Positions 1-12,094 of a stretch of DNA of 64,000 bases are shown in pieces. Under the pieces are notes generated by a model. The model made no database searches and was not told where the DNA came from. It saw only the letters and a program-made list of their open reading frames with translations. Made by a program: the position numbers and the translations under genes. Numbering within the stretch: the first letter of the stretch is position 1; every line of letters begins with the position of its first letter. Source of the stretch: Isoetes taiwanensis (taxonomy: Eukaryota > Streptophyta > Lycopodiopsida > Isoetales > Isoetaceae); the NCBI GenBank assembly GCA_021234155.1, contig JAJEKV010000005.1, forward strand, positions 5,582,952 through 5,646,951. The letters run 5' to 3'.

Positions 1-788
1 TCACAGTCGCCTTGTGACCACCCACCATCAGTATTCAAACACATTTCTGCTGCAAAATTTCCCATTAAAAGCGCGCCCTGACCTAGTCTGTTGGAGGAGG
101 TAATATGCATGGTCAAATAATCATAGACATCCGGGATTTACCTAACCCCATAATCATCTAGAATCTTGGGGTAGGTAAAATGCTAGAAATCCTTTCTCAC
201 CTCGCCCATGATGTGTTTCATATGTTTAACGTTCACTCAAAATCATTAACATTGAAATACCAAAAAGCTGATTGGAATGATCTTTTCACCAGAAATACCC
301 AAAGCTGATTGGAATGACACTGATCCAGAATTTGCCCACAAAAAGCTTCTGTCAGCTAGGATTTCAAATGACGTTAGTTATATTGCAACCAGAATCTGCA
401 TCATGATACCATTGATCCAGTTCCAGTAGCATAATATCATAAGGCAAACAGTTATGTCAAACAGTGAACTTAAAGAGCTGCAATGATGACTCATATCTGG
501 AATGAAATACATCCAGAATCATCTGCAACATGTTGTTAAATAACAAATCCTAGACAGAATATACAAAAGAACAGTAATTCTTTGCTGATTTCATGAAGCA
601 TATTGCAAAAAAGCTCCTCCTAAAAGAAAAATCACATATATATATAAAGAGTATAAACAGAATGCAAACTTTGCCAAGGAAACAAAGGGAAAAAAGCCGG
701 CGAACACTGTAGGTTTTAGTGTTCTCACTACAAAACTCTCTCATCGATGTACAAAACTTTTGATCTATGATAACACTGCATGTAGCAT
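1..788. other. Intergenic, downstream of DUF506 gene
   Basis: AT-rich sequence holding the presumed 3' UTR and downstream flank of the minus-strand DUF506 gene. A short internal duplication of a phrase ending 'aaagctgattggaatga' is visible near 265-317. I see no convincing gene. Confidence 0.5.
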
Positions 789-2173
789 TTAGCCAACAAC
801 CATAGCCTGCTTGTTAATGCCAATACCACAGAAGATGTCTGATCTTCCATTATCTCCGTGGTTAATGGCTTGTCTAGATGTATCCATAAACAGGGCTCCT
901 AACCCTAAAGCTCTTGAAGCCTTCTCAGAACTTCTGTACTTGGAACTGATCTCAGAATCCCTGTTTGATGTCTGACAATCATGCATTACCATGTCTGTTG
1001 TAGCCCTTGAATTCCATGTAAGAGCTTTTGTTGTGTAAGATCTAACAGTTTGAGGTGACTCATTGCAAGTTCTCCTATAGCAAGAAAACCATTTTGCTTT
1101 CATATATTCTAGTTTTCTCCAAGGAGGTAGATGCAGACCTTTTACTTTGAGGGACTTTTTGGCTGCATCACACATAATCTTCAAAATCTGCAGTAGCTTA
1201 TCCGCCGTGCCGACAAAGATCACAGGCAAGCTTTGCAGATTTGCCAGGTATAGCTTTGTGGGTCGCGCGACCTCAAATTGGGATCTAAAATCCACATCTA
1301 TAATAAATCTCTCAGTTCTGCCCATGCCACAATCCTGAATTACATCAATGTAGTCATAATTTCCTGAAAACAATAAGCATAATCAGCATACAGAAAAGTG
1401 CTTCATAAAATTTTAGGGTTAAATTATGGTCACGCATGCTAACCTGCAGGAATTCCTTTGATGTGCTCCCATCTTGACTTGCAAATTGCTGCATTGTAAC
1501 CAAGATCTTGCAAATACTTCATCAGGAATCGCTTTAAACAATGTGCATCTTCATCCTCAGAGCCAAACTGCTCTACTTCTTTCTGGTGCAAAGAAATCCC
1601 ACCTTGAACATCCAATAGCAAAGCCTTTTCAAAAGGATTACTGGCAGCGGAAATATCCTGCAATATATGCCATAAAAACAGAGTTATTTCTTATTCAACA
1701 TGCTTAGCATACCAGATATCAAATCCATATACATCTGATCAACACAAAACGCTATATGAAAGATAAAAAATATATACCTGGAGCATACTGCGGATTTCTC
1801 CCAAAGATAAATCATCCTCATCTCCAAGACAAGATCTGGAGCTGCGAGAATCTTTATTTGCACCGCCTTCAAGTTGATTATTATCTTCCATAAACTCATT
1901 CACCATAGCCGCCAAACAAACAGTGCTAGGATCATGTTCACTGCCACTACTGGCACAATTTTCATCTGCATTTACTTCCATTTTGCTTCTGGCGATCTTG
2001 GTATCACAGTTTTGGGGCTGAAATTGGCACCGCTGCATGCATTTGGAAGGAATTTCTGCCATCTTACAGGCCAGAAGTCGAGATTTCTGTTCCCATCCTC
2101 TCCCTGAATATCTATCAACACATTCTGTTTCCCTTGAAGCAGGGAAGGGTCTAACTGCAACCAATCCGGGCAT
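789..2173 (-). CDS. DUF506 family protein (PDDEXK-like), three exons
   Basis: Three exons on the minus strand: 2173-1778, 1657-1444 and 1363-789, all with GT-AG introns and compatible phases, giving about 394 residues. The family is recognised from the core: an exon 2 stretch LGYNAAICKSRWEHIKGIPAG, split by the second intron, runs into NYDYIDVI, then IIDVDFRSQFEVARPTK, LQSLPVIFVG, and PPWRKLEYMKAKW. These are hallmark DUF506 motifs (PDDEXK-like nuclease fold, function largely unknown). An acidic SGSEHDP-type N-terminal segment is also typical. The open frame extends upstream to a TTG at 2197, but the first ATG is at 2173, so I start there. Known Arabidopsis members act in root-hair growth and bind calmodulin or Rab proteins; no such role can be read here. 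The gene looks intact. A truncated duplicate lies at 19.8-20.5 kb. Confidence 0.9.
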
Positions 2174-2470
2174 TATAAAACCAAAAACCGCCCTCAATAT
2201 TGATCAAAACCGCTATTTTTCTGAAATCCAAGCTCTCAAAAGCGATCAAGAAGAAAGATGTACTCGATTGAAACAAAGAAACACAATTTCGGGTTTAGAC
2301 AATCCTCATTATACAGAAAAAAAACCCTAGATGCGGCGAAGAAAACATGGGGAATGCATATAGCAGGGGACGGAAATTGAGACGAAGAATTGGGCTGATA
2401 TGTAGCTGAAGATAAGCTACTTTCGTTTCTCTCCGTCGGAGCTGAGGGATTGAAGGAAGAAGAATGAGGT

Positions 2471-2536
2471 CCTTAAATATACGAGTCCTTTTTTCCTTCT
2501 TCAGCTGCACGCCTTCCTTGCCAGGCGCCACGTGGC
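2471..2536 (-). promoter_or_regulatory. Core promoter of DUF506 gene: TATA box and G-box
   Basis: On the minus strand a TATA-like CGTATATTTAAGG (2471-2483) lies about 300 nt upstream of the ATG, and a perfect palindromic G-box GCCACGTGGC (2527-2536) lies about 45 nt further upstream. The duplicated flank at 20739-20746 keeps CCACGTGG, while the third copy near 24.73 kb reads GCCATATGGG. G-boxes bind bZIP or bHLH factors; responsiveness here is inferred only. Confidence 0.55.
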
Positions 2537-5344
2537 AGGCCGGAAAACATATCCTATGGTTTGATGCATATGGATATCCCTAACGGGATATCCGTTTCGC
2601 ACTTGCTGTTAGGGCTTGTAAACACAAGTATTGCTTGTGTTTTCGCACCCATAGTTTAGTAGTTAGTTCTAGTAAGTTCGGTTTGATATTGCCACATGAC
2701 GACACACATGTTGTCTCTGTGTGGCATGGTGTGTAACCCGCGTGTTACACTGCGTTGTTGCCTGATGACTTGGTCAGACAATATCCTTATCTTCTCCCCA
2801 AGTCCATATACTCGGGCTTGGGGAGAAGATAAGTTCTAGCAGTCCTCGCTCCCAATCGCTCTGGATCATATATCTTCCCTTATTTTTATCTATAATTCAG
2901 CATGTGTCAATTTCCCACTGCGTCTTCATTGTTCCAAAGGTGTTCCTTCCTCGTATCTACTCAAACACTCATGTCCACAACTAAGTCCTCTACCTACCCT
3001 TCATTGTCCTATAGCATGCCACGAAATATCATTTCCTTCACAACATTTAAACATATTCTGACATCCAAATATGCATTTCTTAACCTTTTAGAACATGTTA
3101 GCATTGCTTTTTTGAACAAATTAAAAGTATAATTGTAAGTCATGAGAAGACACCTTAATAGTGACAATAATTGGAGGAAAAACTAAGTAATAGTTGCTAT
3201 TCTATTCAATTCAATTCTACTATATACTATACAATTCAATACTTTATTATGGCAGATATCATTTTTCTTTTTCCTTTCTTTTGCTTACATAATATAGAAA
3301 CCATTTTAGTTCTCATAGCTATCGGGGAAAAAAACTTATTATTTTCTTGAATAAATTCTGATATCCCAAGTTTGAATATTGAGTCTTTTAGAGCAACATT
3401 TAATGTCAAATATAATGGTCGTCCTAACTGGATGGATAAGATTGGCAGAAAAATATATCAATAGGGATACAATAATTGGATTTTTAAAAAGAAAAAGTTG
3501 TTATTGACTGTGTACTATGGCATGAGGTGTTTGTATGTACAAATTATTTTTTCCAACTGAAGAAAAATTAGATTTCCTTGCATTTGTGAACTGAAATTGT
3601 GGATCCGTAACTAGCGCTGCAAAAATCCAAGATGTTGAAAATTGAAGAATGTTGTGGTGCTTTATTAGCCATTCATAAGGTTGAACTACCAATGTGCATC
3701 GTGGTAGTTTATCAGCCAGAACAAATAATAGAATTACCTGCCTTCTTAGTTTCCTAACAAATTGACTGAAGATGATTAAGATACCATGCATGTTCATTGA
3801 CATAAATATATTTTCTATGATCGAGTGCTCAATTTCCTTTCTCTCCTTCCATCCAAGGATCATCTAATTGACAATCTAGTTAACAACATCACTTGTGAGA
3901 ATGCACAAATCTGAAAAGGTCTAAGTTTGAATTATAACTGAATTGCAATGAATTGAATTTCATCATCCAGAGAAACTAAAATAAAAATACCATGCCTTTG
4001 TCATGATATGGCCATACTTAAACTAGTGTTTTGAAAGTTAAAAGGCAATTCGATTAGATTTTTTGATCTTTTTGCTTAAAGTAACGAGAAAAGTCAGGAA
4101 GACATGATAATCTTACTCAAAACAACACTTGAAGCAACACATTAAAATAGGTTTTGTATAGAATTAAGAAACTGCAACTTGCGTGGCAACCATATATTAC
4201 AAATTTTTTGTGTCTTAAAAACATAACATCTTTTGAATAGAGTTTATGCCTTAACACGGACATAAGACTGCAAGGATTGTCCAAATGGATAAGCATAGCA
4301 TTTTTGTTTTTAACATTCACCTGAAATAATCGAGTTGTCAAGAAATGTTGTATACTAGGTGGTCTCCTAGGGATCAACATGGAAGGTCCCAACTAAACTC
4401 TTTAAAAAGGGATTTTGACAAAAGTTCCAAGTAGTTTAGGCTAATGCGAGTATATACCATGAATAATTAACACTAGTGCTTGTATCGGATGTCTCTAGCA
4501 CTAATATTTTGGAAAATGGATGAGCATAAGTTGGTTGTCAATTATTAGAACCATTGGGGTGGGACAGAAAATATTCGACGGGCCAAAAAGCGGCCGAAAA
4601 AAAGAACTACAGAAAGTGAAGCCGTCATTGGTAACCGTCAGTAAAAAATGGTGAAAACACGGTGGTTAAATGGTAATTACAAATTAAAGGATTAGTTATC
4701 ACGTGACATGCGACGAAAACTGGTATGGATCTTATCCGCCAAATTTATCCATTTGCTTTTTCCGACGAATCGCCGCGTCTTTTACACTTTTTTAGGATCC
4801 TTGATATTGGCCGCGTTTGTTTTTTCCGGGCCGCCTTTGTTTCTTCGGGGCTTATGATTGGGGAGGTAGGTCCCATTTTTATATTCAATTGAATTTTGCA
4901 GGTTTCTGTATTCCATGTTGGGATTATTTTATTGCCCCTTGCCCACATACAATGTCCCCCCCTTGCATCATTTCTTTTTTGTTATCTCCTCAACTTGACC
5001 TCCTATTCATTGCCCCCCAGTCTTTTATTCTTTATCAGACTCATGTATGTCAAAGAGAGAGTCCTTGTTTTTGTTTTTTGATTATCATTATTGGCGCAGT
5101 ATTGATAACTAGTTATCAGTACTATTCCACCCATATAAACCCGATAAGTTGGTTATCGATCTTTGGCCATACATGAAGACACATACAATGTCCCTCCCAT
5201 TGCATCATTTCCTTGTAGATATTTCCCCCAACTTGACCTCCCTATTCATGTCCTCCTCGAGCAGCCTTATAGACCTCTATTCTTATCGATGCTTGACTTA
5301 CACCCTTATTTACTTGCCATCCCCTTCCATTCCAACCTCCATAG

Positions 5345-6247
5345 CATCCCCGTTAGATAGCTGGGTACAGCTCTTAGAGATATTGCTGCAGTCGGGAGGC
5401 CACAGCTCAGTGAAGCATAGCAATGTTCCACCAGCGTCTGTACATGTGCATGCCATGCCCCACGAGGATAATACAAAGATTATCTAGTCCACCGCCATCA
5501 TCCAGGAGGATTGTTTGCCCACCGTGCCCGCCAGAGGTCCGCGTTCGAGCCTCGTCAAGCCCGTAGCAAGCCCGAGCATACATCGCCTGAGCCTCCGCAT
5601 TGTAGGTCTTGAGGAGGCGAGTGACACTCTTGCTACAGCTGAGATAGACCGTTTTTTCAGCGGTGATGCACATCCGGCGTAGGGCATCCTTTTCAAAGAC
5701 ATCGAAGTTGGAGCAAAGACGACTGATCGCCCGACACTGTTACTTTGTTTTCGAGATGCCCCCGTCCCGCATCGCACATTCTACGGCATGGCAATCACTT
5801 GAAAGGAACCGCCTTCTCCGCCCGTAGAAGACCTCACCCCGCACTCTGCGCAGACGAAAGGAAGAATTATGTCGGTTCGTGGAGGCTCGCCCTCTACGGC
5901 CGGAGTGGGTCAGATCTGAGAGGGGCCGGGCTATCATCCGAGATCGGCGGCCACTTGATCCGTGGGCAATTTCTGTATAGCCCTGTGCTTTGCGGTTCCA
6001 TTTTGGTTTTGGTTTTGGTTTGGCTTTTAACTCTTCCTTTTATTGTCTATATTATTATTTGACATAAGGCATAGCCCCCGAGTTCTGCTTGGGCTTATGC
6101 CCGCTGGTTTTGTTCTCAGTATTGTGATTTGTTAGGGGGCTCAGTCCCCGAGTTCTGTTGGGGCTCATGCCCTCTTCTTGTGTTCTGGTCCCATAACCCG
6201 ATTGGGTTCCGTGGACGTTAAAAATTTTTCCTTCCTTCCTTCCTTCC
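5345..6247 (+). mobile_element. ORF1-only LINE-like insertion with (TTCC)n tail
   Basis: A GC-richer block, absent from the equivalent place in the duplicated copy at 23.35-23.40 kb, ends in the LINE-family 3' terminus 'ataacccgattgggtt' plus 'cgtggacgttaaaaa' and a (TTCC)n microsatellite at about 6228-6247. The duplicate therefore serves as an empty site. The 5' junction is only approximate. The body encodes a degraded ORF1 relative (5745-6062) followed directly by a UTR rich in 'ccccgagttctg' repeats. No reverse transcriptase is present. The closest relative in this window is the block at 45.63-46.30 kb. Confidence 0.7.
5745..6062 (+). pseudogene. LINE ORF1-like C-terminal fragment
   Basis: The reading frame contains HGNHLKGTAFS, matching HGNHLRGTSFSVQEDLSP in the better preserved ORF at 45593-46096. 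The phrase VEDLTP occurs in a neighbouring frame, so there is at least one frameshift. The motif 'L..GT..SV.EDLSP' is characteristic of the RNA-binding ORF1 proteins of L1- and CR1-like LINEs. The fragment ends in a hydrophobic tail that is probably translated UTR. It is broken and unlikely to be functional. Confidence 0.55.
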
Positions 6248-6549
6248 CTAGACAACACCTTACATACCAATAAAAAACTCTCTAACAAAGATTGCATTCG
6301 TCACTTGATCTGCATTCGTCACTTGATCTCATCTTGTTTCCATCTACTTAGGTTTAATTTAGTATTTTCTCAATGCACATCCAACAAAATATAGCTCGGT
6401 ATTGCACATATGAACAAAAAAGTAATATCGCATATTTCCACATGTGAAGGAATGACGTGTTACATATCTATATGCAATATCTTTTCGTACCTACAAGCTA
6501 TTGCATATTTCCACGTGTGAGGAATGATGTGTTGCATATTTATATGCAA

Positions 6550-9500
6550 CTAGTAATGGGGCCCGGCGTTGCCGGGCATAAGTACAAATATATGTTAGTG
6601 AAAGTCATTTAGACAAAATCGACAAATTAGATATTGAGAAGTGGGATGTTATTTAGGTTAGAACTTACCATATAAACATCATAGACTATATTAGTTAATA
6701 ATATGAATAAGAATATCGAGAGAGAAGGTTGGAAGGTTGGGCTATTATGACGGCCATAGGCGTATAATCAGGATAAGGGTATAATATGGAGATGGACATC
6801 ACAAGTATATATAATGAACGTTAAACTTCCAAGTTGATGCTCTAATATCAACCATTCTCCATTGTCGAGAGAGAAGGTTGCGCTATATGTAGCTGACGTA
6901 GTAGTGCTATATAGATGATGTTTGCACCATGTGGATGTGTTCTTTGAGGAAAACAATTATGTTTTATGTTCTTTTGAAGAAAAGTAGAGAAATTTTGAGA
7001 TAGTAACAGTTGCGCAGCATTGTCAAAGTTCAGCAACAAAGTTTTTATGTTGATGTTGTCATTGATTGGGCTTCAGCAATAGAGTGTTATTTTGAAGTTG
7101 TGGTCACACCATAATATGGCAGTCATAAGATCTAGAATGTTTAATCTTCAGCTTGTACATTCTTAATTCCATGTGACGTAATGCACAAATTGTTTAAGCA
7201 AATATGGGCAGTGGAACTTGCAATTTTATGCATTTTATATTCGTCGACCATGTTGCTTGCTAGAAAGTATACAGTTCTTGCATTTTGGCTTTTAATGTGA
7301 CTATGTTGCATATCTTTTTGTTGAAAGCGAGATTGAGAGTGCACTTCGTACTTTGCCAGATTCAAGGACCGAGGGCCAGGGACCTTGGCTTCTCCCTTCA
7401 TACTATGTCATAGCTTAGATCAGTTTGAATAGTCACTTATATAGACATATATATTTTGTCACATTATGTATCATATAATTCCTACTGTTGTTATTGTATT
7501 TCCTATAGTACATTAGGAATCACAATTGCTAGTGTGAGGATATAATCATCGCATGGACATCTAACATAACTCACGTTTGACAACCGTAAATTCTGATGTC
7601 TAGCCATTAGGTCAATTTTCTCGTGGCATCAAACTCCATGTTTGAATTATATTATGATCTAGAATCATATGAAATATGACTTTCTACAACCACCTATACC
7701 AAAGGGTGTTTAGAACAATTGACAAAACAATTAGAATTTAAATTCTATGTTCTCAAGATTGACAAAGCCACGTTCTCAAGATTAGCAATGTAGAAATGAT
7801 AATATTGGTGCATCATGTTTCTACAGCTTAGACTTTTGCTCCTCATACTAAACTTATCTTAGCTTCAATTCTCGACATCGAAATTTTGTTTGTTATTGGG
7901 ATGATGCAGCTTAGTGTTCTTGATCACATCAAGCTCAATATTAGGACTTCTCATGTATATTACATTGATCCAGTGTTGTAACTCTTCGATTTTCGATTGA
8001 ATAAATTCCAGCCAACTTCTTTCTGTAGCACTTCCAAACTGTGCAATATATCATCCAAAATACACGTATTACTGCCGCTCCCAAAATCCATGCTAGGACT
8101 TGCCACTTTCAAATCGTAAGGCAAAACATGGTTTAGAAGTAGGTAGGGATAAAAAATAAATCTCATAAGAGCATATAACCAATAGGAAGCTAGAGATTTT
8201 AAAGCCCGTCCATGCGGCTGGGTATGGAGCACTGGAATTTGATAGACAACAACCATAGCCTGAATCCAAGAGGAACGTAGTGCATATAGCATATCTGGCC
8301 TAGCTATTCAAAACATAGATGTGGCAATAACTTTAATTAAAATCAGAGATGAGGCATTTCAAAAGAGATAAAGAATATTCTGCTTGCCATTATTTTGCAA
8401 CATATGAACGTGCATAGCTTAAAGTAACTTGTTTTAAACTTCAAATCCCAAAGTTTGAAGTTGCTCGCCGCAAGATAGTAAAGTAGCATAGCTTCATGAA
8501 ATTCCTCATATATCCTCATTCTTGGGAATGGCTTTGAACATTAAAGAGTATGAAATTCATCCAGAATGACATTTACCAAGATATCCGCTTCAAATTGGAA
8601 GCAAAGAATTGGAGAAAGAAATCTTACACTTTGGAGAAGGCGATATAAAATGGCATGGAAGAGCCCATTTTGGTGAAGAGAATATAGACTGGTATGGAAG
8701 CGCAGACAATCAATTGGAAGATTGATTGCCATGAATCACATGTACACATATCCAACAATAGTTATTTCAAGCTTAATAGGTTTTTTGCAAGCCCTATTTG
8801 TAAAAACTGCTTATTCTACAGTCATTTTCAATCTGAACACATATCTAGACATCTCTAGACATCTCAGCATGCATGAGCAGAGGTCCCTCAATAAAACTCT
8901 AGAAGTTGTTGCACTTGTATTGAAGAGAACGTCATGTCATATCAGATGCAAGCAAAATCAGAGCACATCAAACATAAGCTCTTCAGCATAATGTTTACAA
9001 CATTGGCAATAAGATCAATTGAAGATGACAAAAATACCTAGATTCTTTCAATTGGCGAGGTACAGGCTTATCATTCATGTTGGGTTCAAGGCAAACTGCT
9101 CCTCTATTGTCTGAATCAAAGTAGATATGGTTAAAAGCTGGATGGACAGAAGAAACCCAATAAAAAGTATATGTAATCTAGCTTAAACAGTGTACCTGTG
9201 TTTTGGTCTTGGCCTAGCAAAAACACAATTCCCAACGATTGACAATAATACATTATGATGCACGCCAAGAAAAAGCATGCAACATTTGCAACTTCAACGC
9301 CACAAACTGCATTAGAATTCAGATAAACAAATGTAGATTACAAATATAGACACATGATTGGGTATTAACAAATGTAAGGTATGAGGCAAGAAGAAGGTAA
9401 GGCATGAGGTATGATGACTTTGGATGAAAGCATGGTAATCGATGAAAGAAACCATGTAAGATAGAAGCATCCAAGCTAGAGCTCTAGATAGTGAAAACAA

Positions 9501-10794
9501 CAACTAAGCTAGATGAAATGTAATAATGGCTTATATAGCCATGTCGACCAACAGTGCAATAATGCCGATCTGCAGATGTGCAATGTCGGTCGGCGATGTA
9601 ACATCTTCATAGCGATGAACTGGCCTTGTAAGTGGTTTAGTGAAACCATCTGCTTTGCTTGTTCATCGTGAGATAGTACAAAAATAGAATAGAACCGATC
9701 CAAATTTGTTCTCATATAAAGCGGACCTTGATGTCGACCAGCTTAATTAAATGATGCCACTTAAAATCTTTAGCCACAACATATGGTTTCTTTATTATCA
9801 CAATAAAGAATAGCAATTTAATGCCCAAATCTTACATAGATCCCGGTGAGCAAAGGTAGTGTTTATGTAACTCGATACCAGTATTGCTTCCGGCTTTGCC
9901 CGGTTTAGAAAGGCTCAAAAAACAAATATGCTGCCGAATTTTAGTCAACGACCTTGTATAAGTGTTCATAACATCCAAAATGACAATCGCATGGCTTATA
10001 TTTCACCGAGAACAATATACATTTGTGCAATATCACCGGGAATTGATTCCCATGGAAGCATCCGAAGCATAAAATGGCACTGAATAAATATAAAGTATCA
10101 TTATCTTTGACCTCCCATAAGATTATTGTCAGTTCACTCCTCAAATACTCTGCTATCCAAACAGTATGTTCCATAGAGAAATGCAAGACAACGCACTTAC
10201 CCAAGCCAGTAGTACCACAACACTTATCTGCAGAAAACGTATCCCCAAGAGCTCTTGATTCCGAAGAATCATTTACATGAAATAAATAGCTGTGAAATCA
10301 TCCCCAAACTATGATGTACATCCAAGAAGACTATTGCCGTTTCTTAATTTGGATCTGACCCATAACATTTTTTATATCATATAAGAGCGTCTTCAAGGAG
10401 GGCAGGCAAATCGAAGCAAGCCCTAATCAAACAGGTAATGGCCGGTTCAGATTATGGCATCGTTGAATTACTATTCAAGCATTGTTTAACAAATCGTAAT
10501 AAACTTGTAATAAAAACCATGCATGATCTGGTTAAGCAAAGTCTGTCCTCCATGCCGTCCTTCACGCCTGACATCGAGAATTCTAAATGTAACTTGCACG
10601 CCTTGATTTCCAGAAAAAGAAATAATCCATCATAAAAAAGCCCTTCTGAAATCATACTGAGGAAATTGAGTTGATTTTTGGTAGTCAGAAATATTTTCTG
10701 GCATCAAAAAAACCCATAACCTTAGACAAAGAAGCCTGAAAAAAAAATCCAAAAAGTTTCCCACTTGCCGGAAAAACCAAATTTAAACAATAGA
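6550..10794 (-). mobile_element. Non-autonomous Helitron
   Basis: Read on the minus strand, the element starts at 10794 with TCTATTGTTTAAATTTGG, a typical plant Helitron 5' end. It finishes at 6550 with a GC hairpin GCCCGGC-AAC-GCCGGGC, eleven nucleotides, then CTAG, fitting the CTRR rule, and inserts between A and T. The flanks support the borders: 'tatatgcaa' at 6541-6549 and 'ctcttttcgtacctacaagct' at 10797-10817 together rebuild a host phrase that also occurs uninterrupted at 6470-6500. No Rep/helicase ORF is seen, so the 4.2-kb element is non-autonomous. Its cargo includes a Ty1-copia remnant near 9.6-9.84 kb; the rest of its ORFs are unrecognised. Confidence 0.8.
9600..9840 (-). pseudogene. 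Ty1-copia RNase H remnant inside the Helitron
   Basis: Minus-strand translation across frames gives ILYCDNKETICC, then HHLIKLVDIKVRFI, a stop, EQIWIGSILFLYYLT, and DEQAKQM. This corresponds to the Ty1-copia RNase H end (consensus I.CDN..AI, H.RTKHIDI..HFIRE, T..Q.AD..TK). Several frameshifts and stops are present. It could be captured cargo or an older insertion; it is not functional. Confidence 0.55.
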
Positions 10795-10868
10795 TACTCT
10801 TTTCGTACCTACAAGCTGAACATTGTTATATATACAAGAAATTGCGGTGGCCTTGTTTTTCGACCCCC

Positions 10869-11027
10869 TTTATAAGGAAGGAAGGAAGGAAGGACTCTCT
10901 AGTTGCAATTCCTTCCTTCCTTTATAAGGGAAAGACTCTCTAGTTGCAATTCCAGGCTGGAAAGTGTGCCGACGTGCGGAGCGCGGAGACACACTTGACA
11001 GCCTGGAATTGCAACTAGGAGGTCTTT
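10869..11027. repeat. Nested inverted repeats (two overlapping fold-backs)
   Basis: The main fold-back spans 10931-11027. Arms of 29 nt (10931-10959 and 10999-11027) match at 27 positions and share 'ctagttgcaattccaggctg'. An inner 7-bp stem AAGTGTG/CACACTT follows, with a 21-nt loop. A second copy of 'gactctctagttgcaattcc' lies at 10893-10912, flanked by (GGAA)n and (TTCC)n runs that themselves pair (about 10869-10930). The 3' arm can therefore pair with either upstream copy. It could be a small MITE or a hairpin RNA precursor. Confidence 0.75.
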
Positions 11028-11552
11028 CAACGTGAAAGCTTGCTTACGTGTAATTCTACCACGTACGCAAGATAAAAAGTGAACTGTTCATTCTTCTTCC
11101 TCCTTTTTCGTCTGCAGCCATGGCGGTTCGGCGATGCTCAAGTGTCTTGTATCTGCTTCACTTTTGTCCAGCCTCGTTCCAGACTTTTTTCTAGGTTGCT
11201 TGATGAGCCAGCGCCTCGTTTTCTTCGGTAGTGCCTTGTTTTCTCAGTAGCATTCTTGGAGTTTTTAAAGATCTGGTTCCTTCTTGTCTGTGCATGCCTC
11301 AAACATTGTTCTAGTTTGTTTTGTGAGCTAGCACCTTGTTTTCTCGGTGACGTTGTTGGAGTTCTTGAAGATCGGCCGGTTTCTATTTAGAAGTGCGGGA
11401 GATCGACGTTTTTGTGGTAGATCTTTGAATTTAAGGTGTTACAGCGAGTCTTAATGAGATTGCTGAGATTGCATGTTAGTTTGGAGCTTAGATTCGAGTT
11501 CTTCCTTGCTGCATGTGTAGCTTTGAAGCTTTCTTGCAAGTCTGGTTGAACA

Positions 11553-11794
11553 ATGGCGCTTAAGAAGGAGGTATAACACTTATTTTGTGCTTGTTTCTAC
11601 TTTTTTTCTTCTTTTGTGTTTCTTTCTTTACCGTAACTAAGTTGTTTCTTGTTTTTCAGGTTTTACAGACCTTGGGAGTGGACGAGGTTGTAATGGCTCT
11701 TGTTTTTCACGTTTTTGCAGACCTTCTTGGTGGTGGGAGTTTGAACATTGCAGAGATTGTGAAACCTATCAGTGGAAATGACTGTGGAAATTGA
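11553..11794 (+). CDS. Possible small two-exon gene, unknown protein
   Basis: A short ORF starts at ATG 11553 (MALKKE, 18 nt), meets a GT donor at 11571, and continues in phase after a pyrimidine-rich TTTTTCAG acceptor at 11659. The second exon (11660-11794) begins VLQTLGVDEVV and ends at TGA, giving about 50 residues. The upstream leader (11.10-11.40 kb) has a transcript-like character and contains an imperfect tandem duplication (for example 'caccttgttttctcggt' against 'gccttgttttctcagta'). I do not recognise the protein. It may be a real small gene, a leader uORF, or a captured fragment next to the L1. Confidence 0.3.
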
Positions 11795-11858
11795 ATTTTG
11801 GGATTGAAGTAGCAGTAGTTATTTAAAGTTTGATTGTAAACCATTTTTTATTTCTAAA

Positions 11859-12056
11859 TTGAATACAAAAACTTTTACTGTCATAAGCGTTTCTACTGTA
11901 ATCAATGTTTTTAAGTCAGATCAATGTTTTTATAACTCTAATTGTATTGTTTTTACTTTACATTCTAACATTTTTACTCTACATTCTGATCTTCTTACTC
12001 TACATTCCAGAAGACATTCGGAAATTTTTACCCCACATTCTGCAATAGTTGAATAA
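11859..12056 (+). repeat. Short degenerate tandem repeat 'tttttactctacattct'
   Basis: Four to five imperfect copies of a roughly 20-bp unit ('acattctaacatttttact', 'acattctgatcttcttact') lie between the small ORF and the L1 element. No coding potential is credible. Confidence 0.5.
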
Positions 12057-12094
12057 AAACTTGATGACAATGACAACCTTAGTCAACTTTCCCT

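Larger units (their letters stand above)
1229..6549. repeat. Segmental duplication copy A (DUF506 gene plus 5' flank)
   Basis: This stretch is collinear with 19795-23635. Anchors: 2641-2835 against 20822-21010 (including 'gtgtggcatggtgtgtaa'); 4100-4165 against 22215-22285 ('gaagcaacacattaaaata'); 4740 against 22878 ('tttatccatttgctttt'); 6250-6430 against 23400-23580 ('tgcacatccaacaaaata'). Copy A contains a LINE-derived insertion (about 5345-6247) absent from copy B and ends at the Helitron. Outside the gene, 2540-5340 holds no recognisable coding sequence. Confidence 0.85.

Noticed and set aside
2174-2197. Eight extra codons at the DUF506 N-terminus
   Set aside because: The upstream codon at 2197 is TTG; the first ATG is at 2173.
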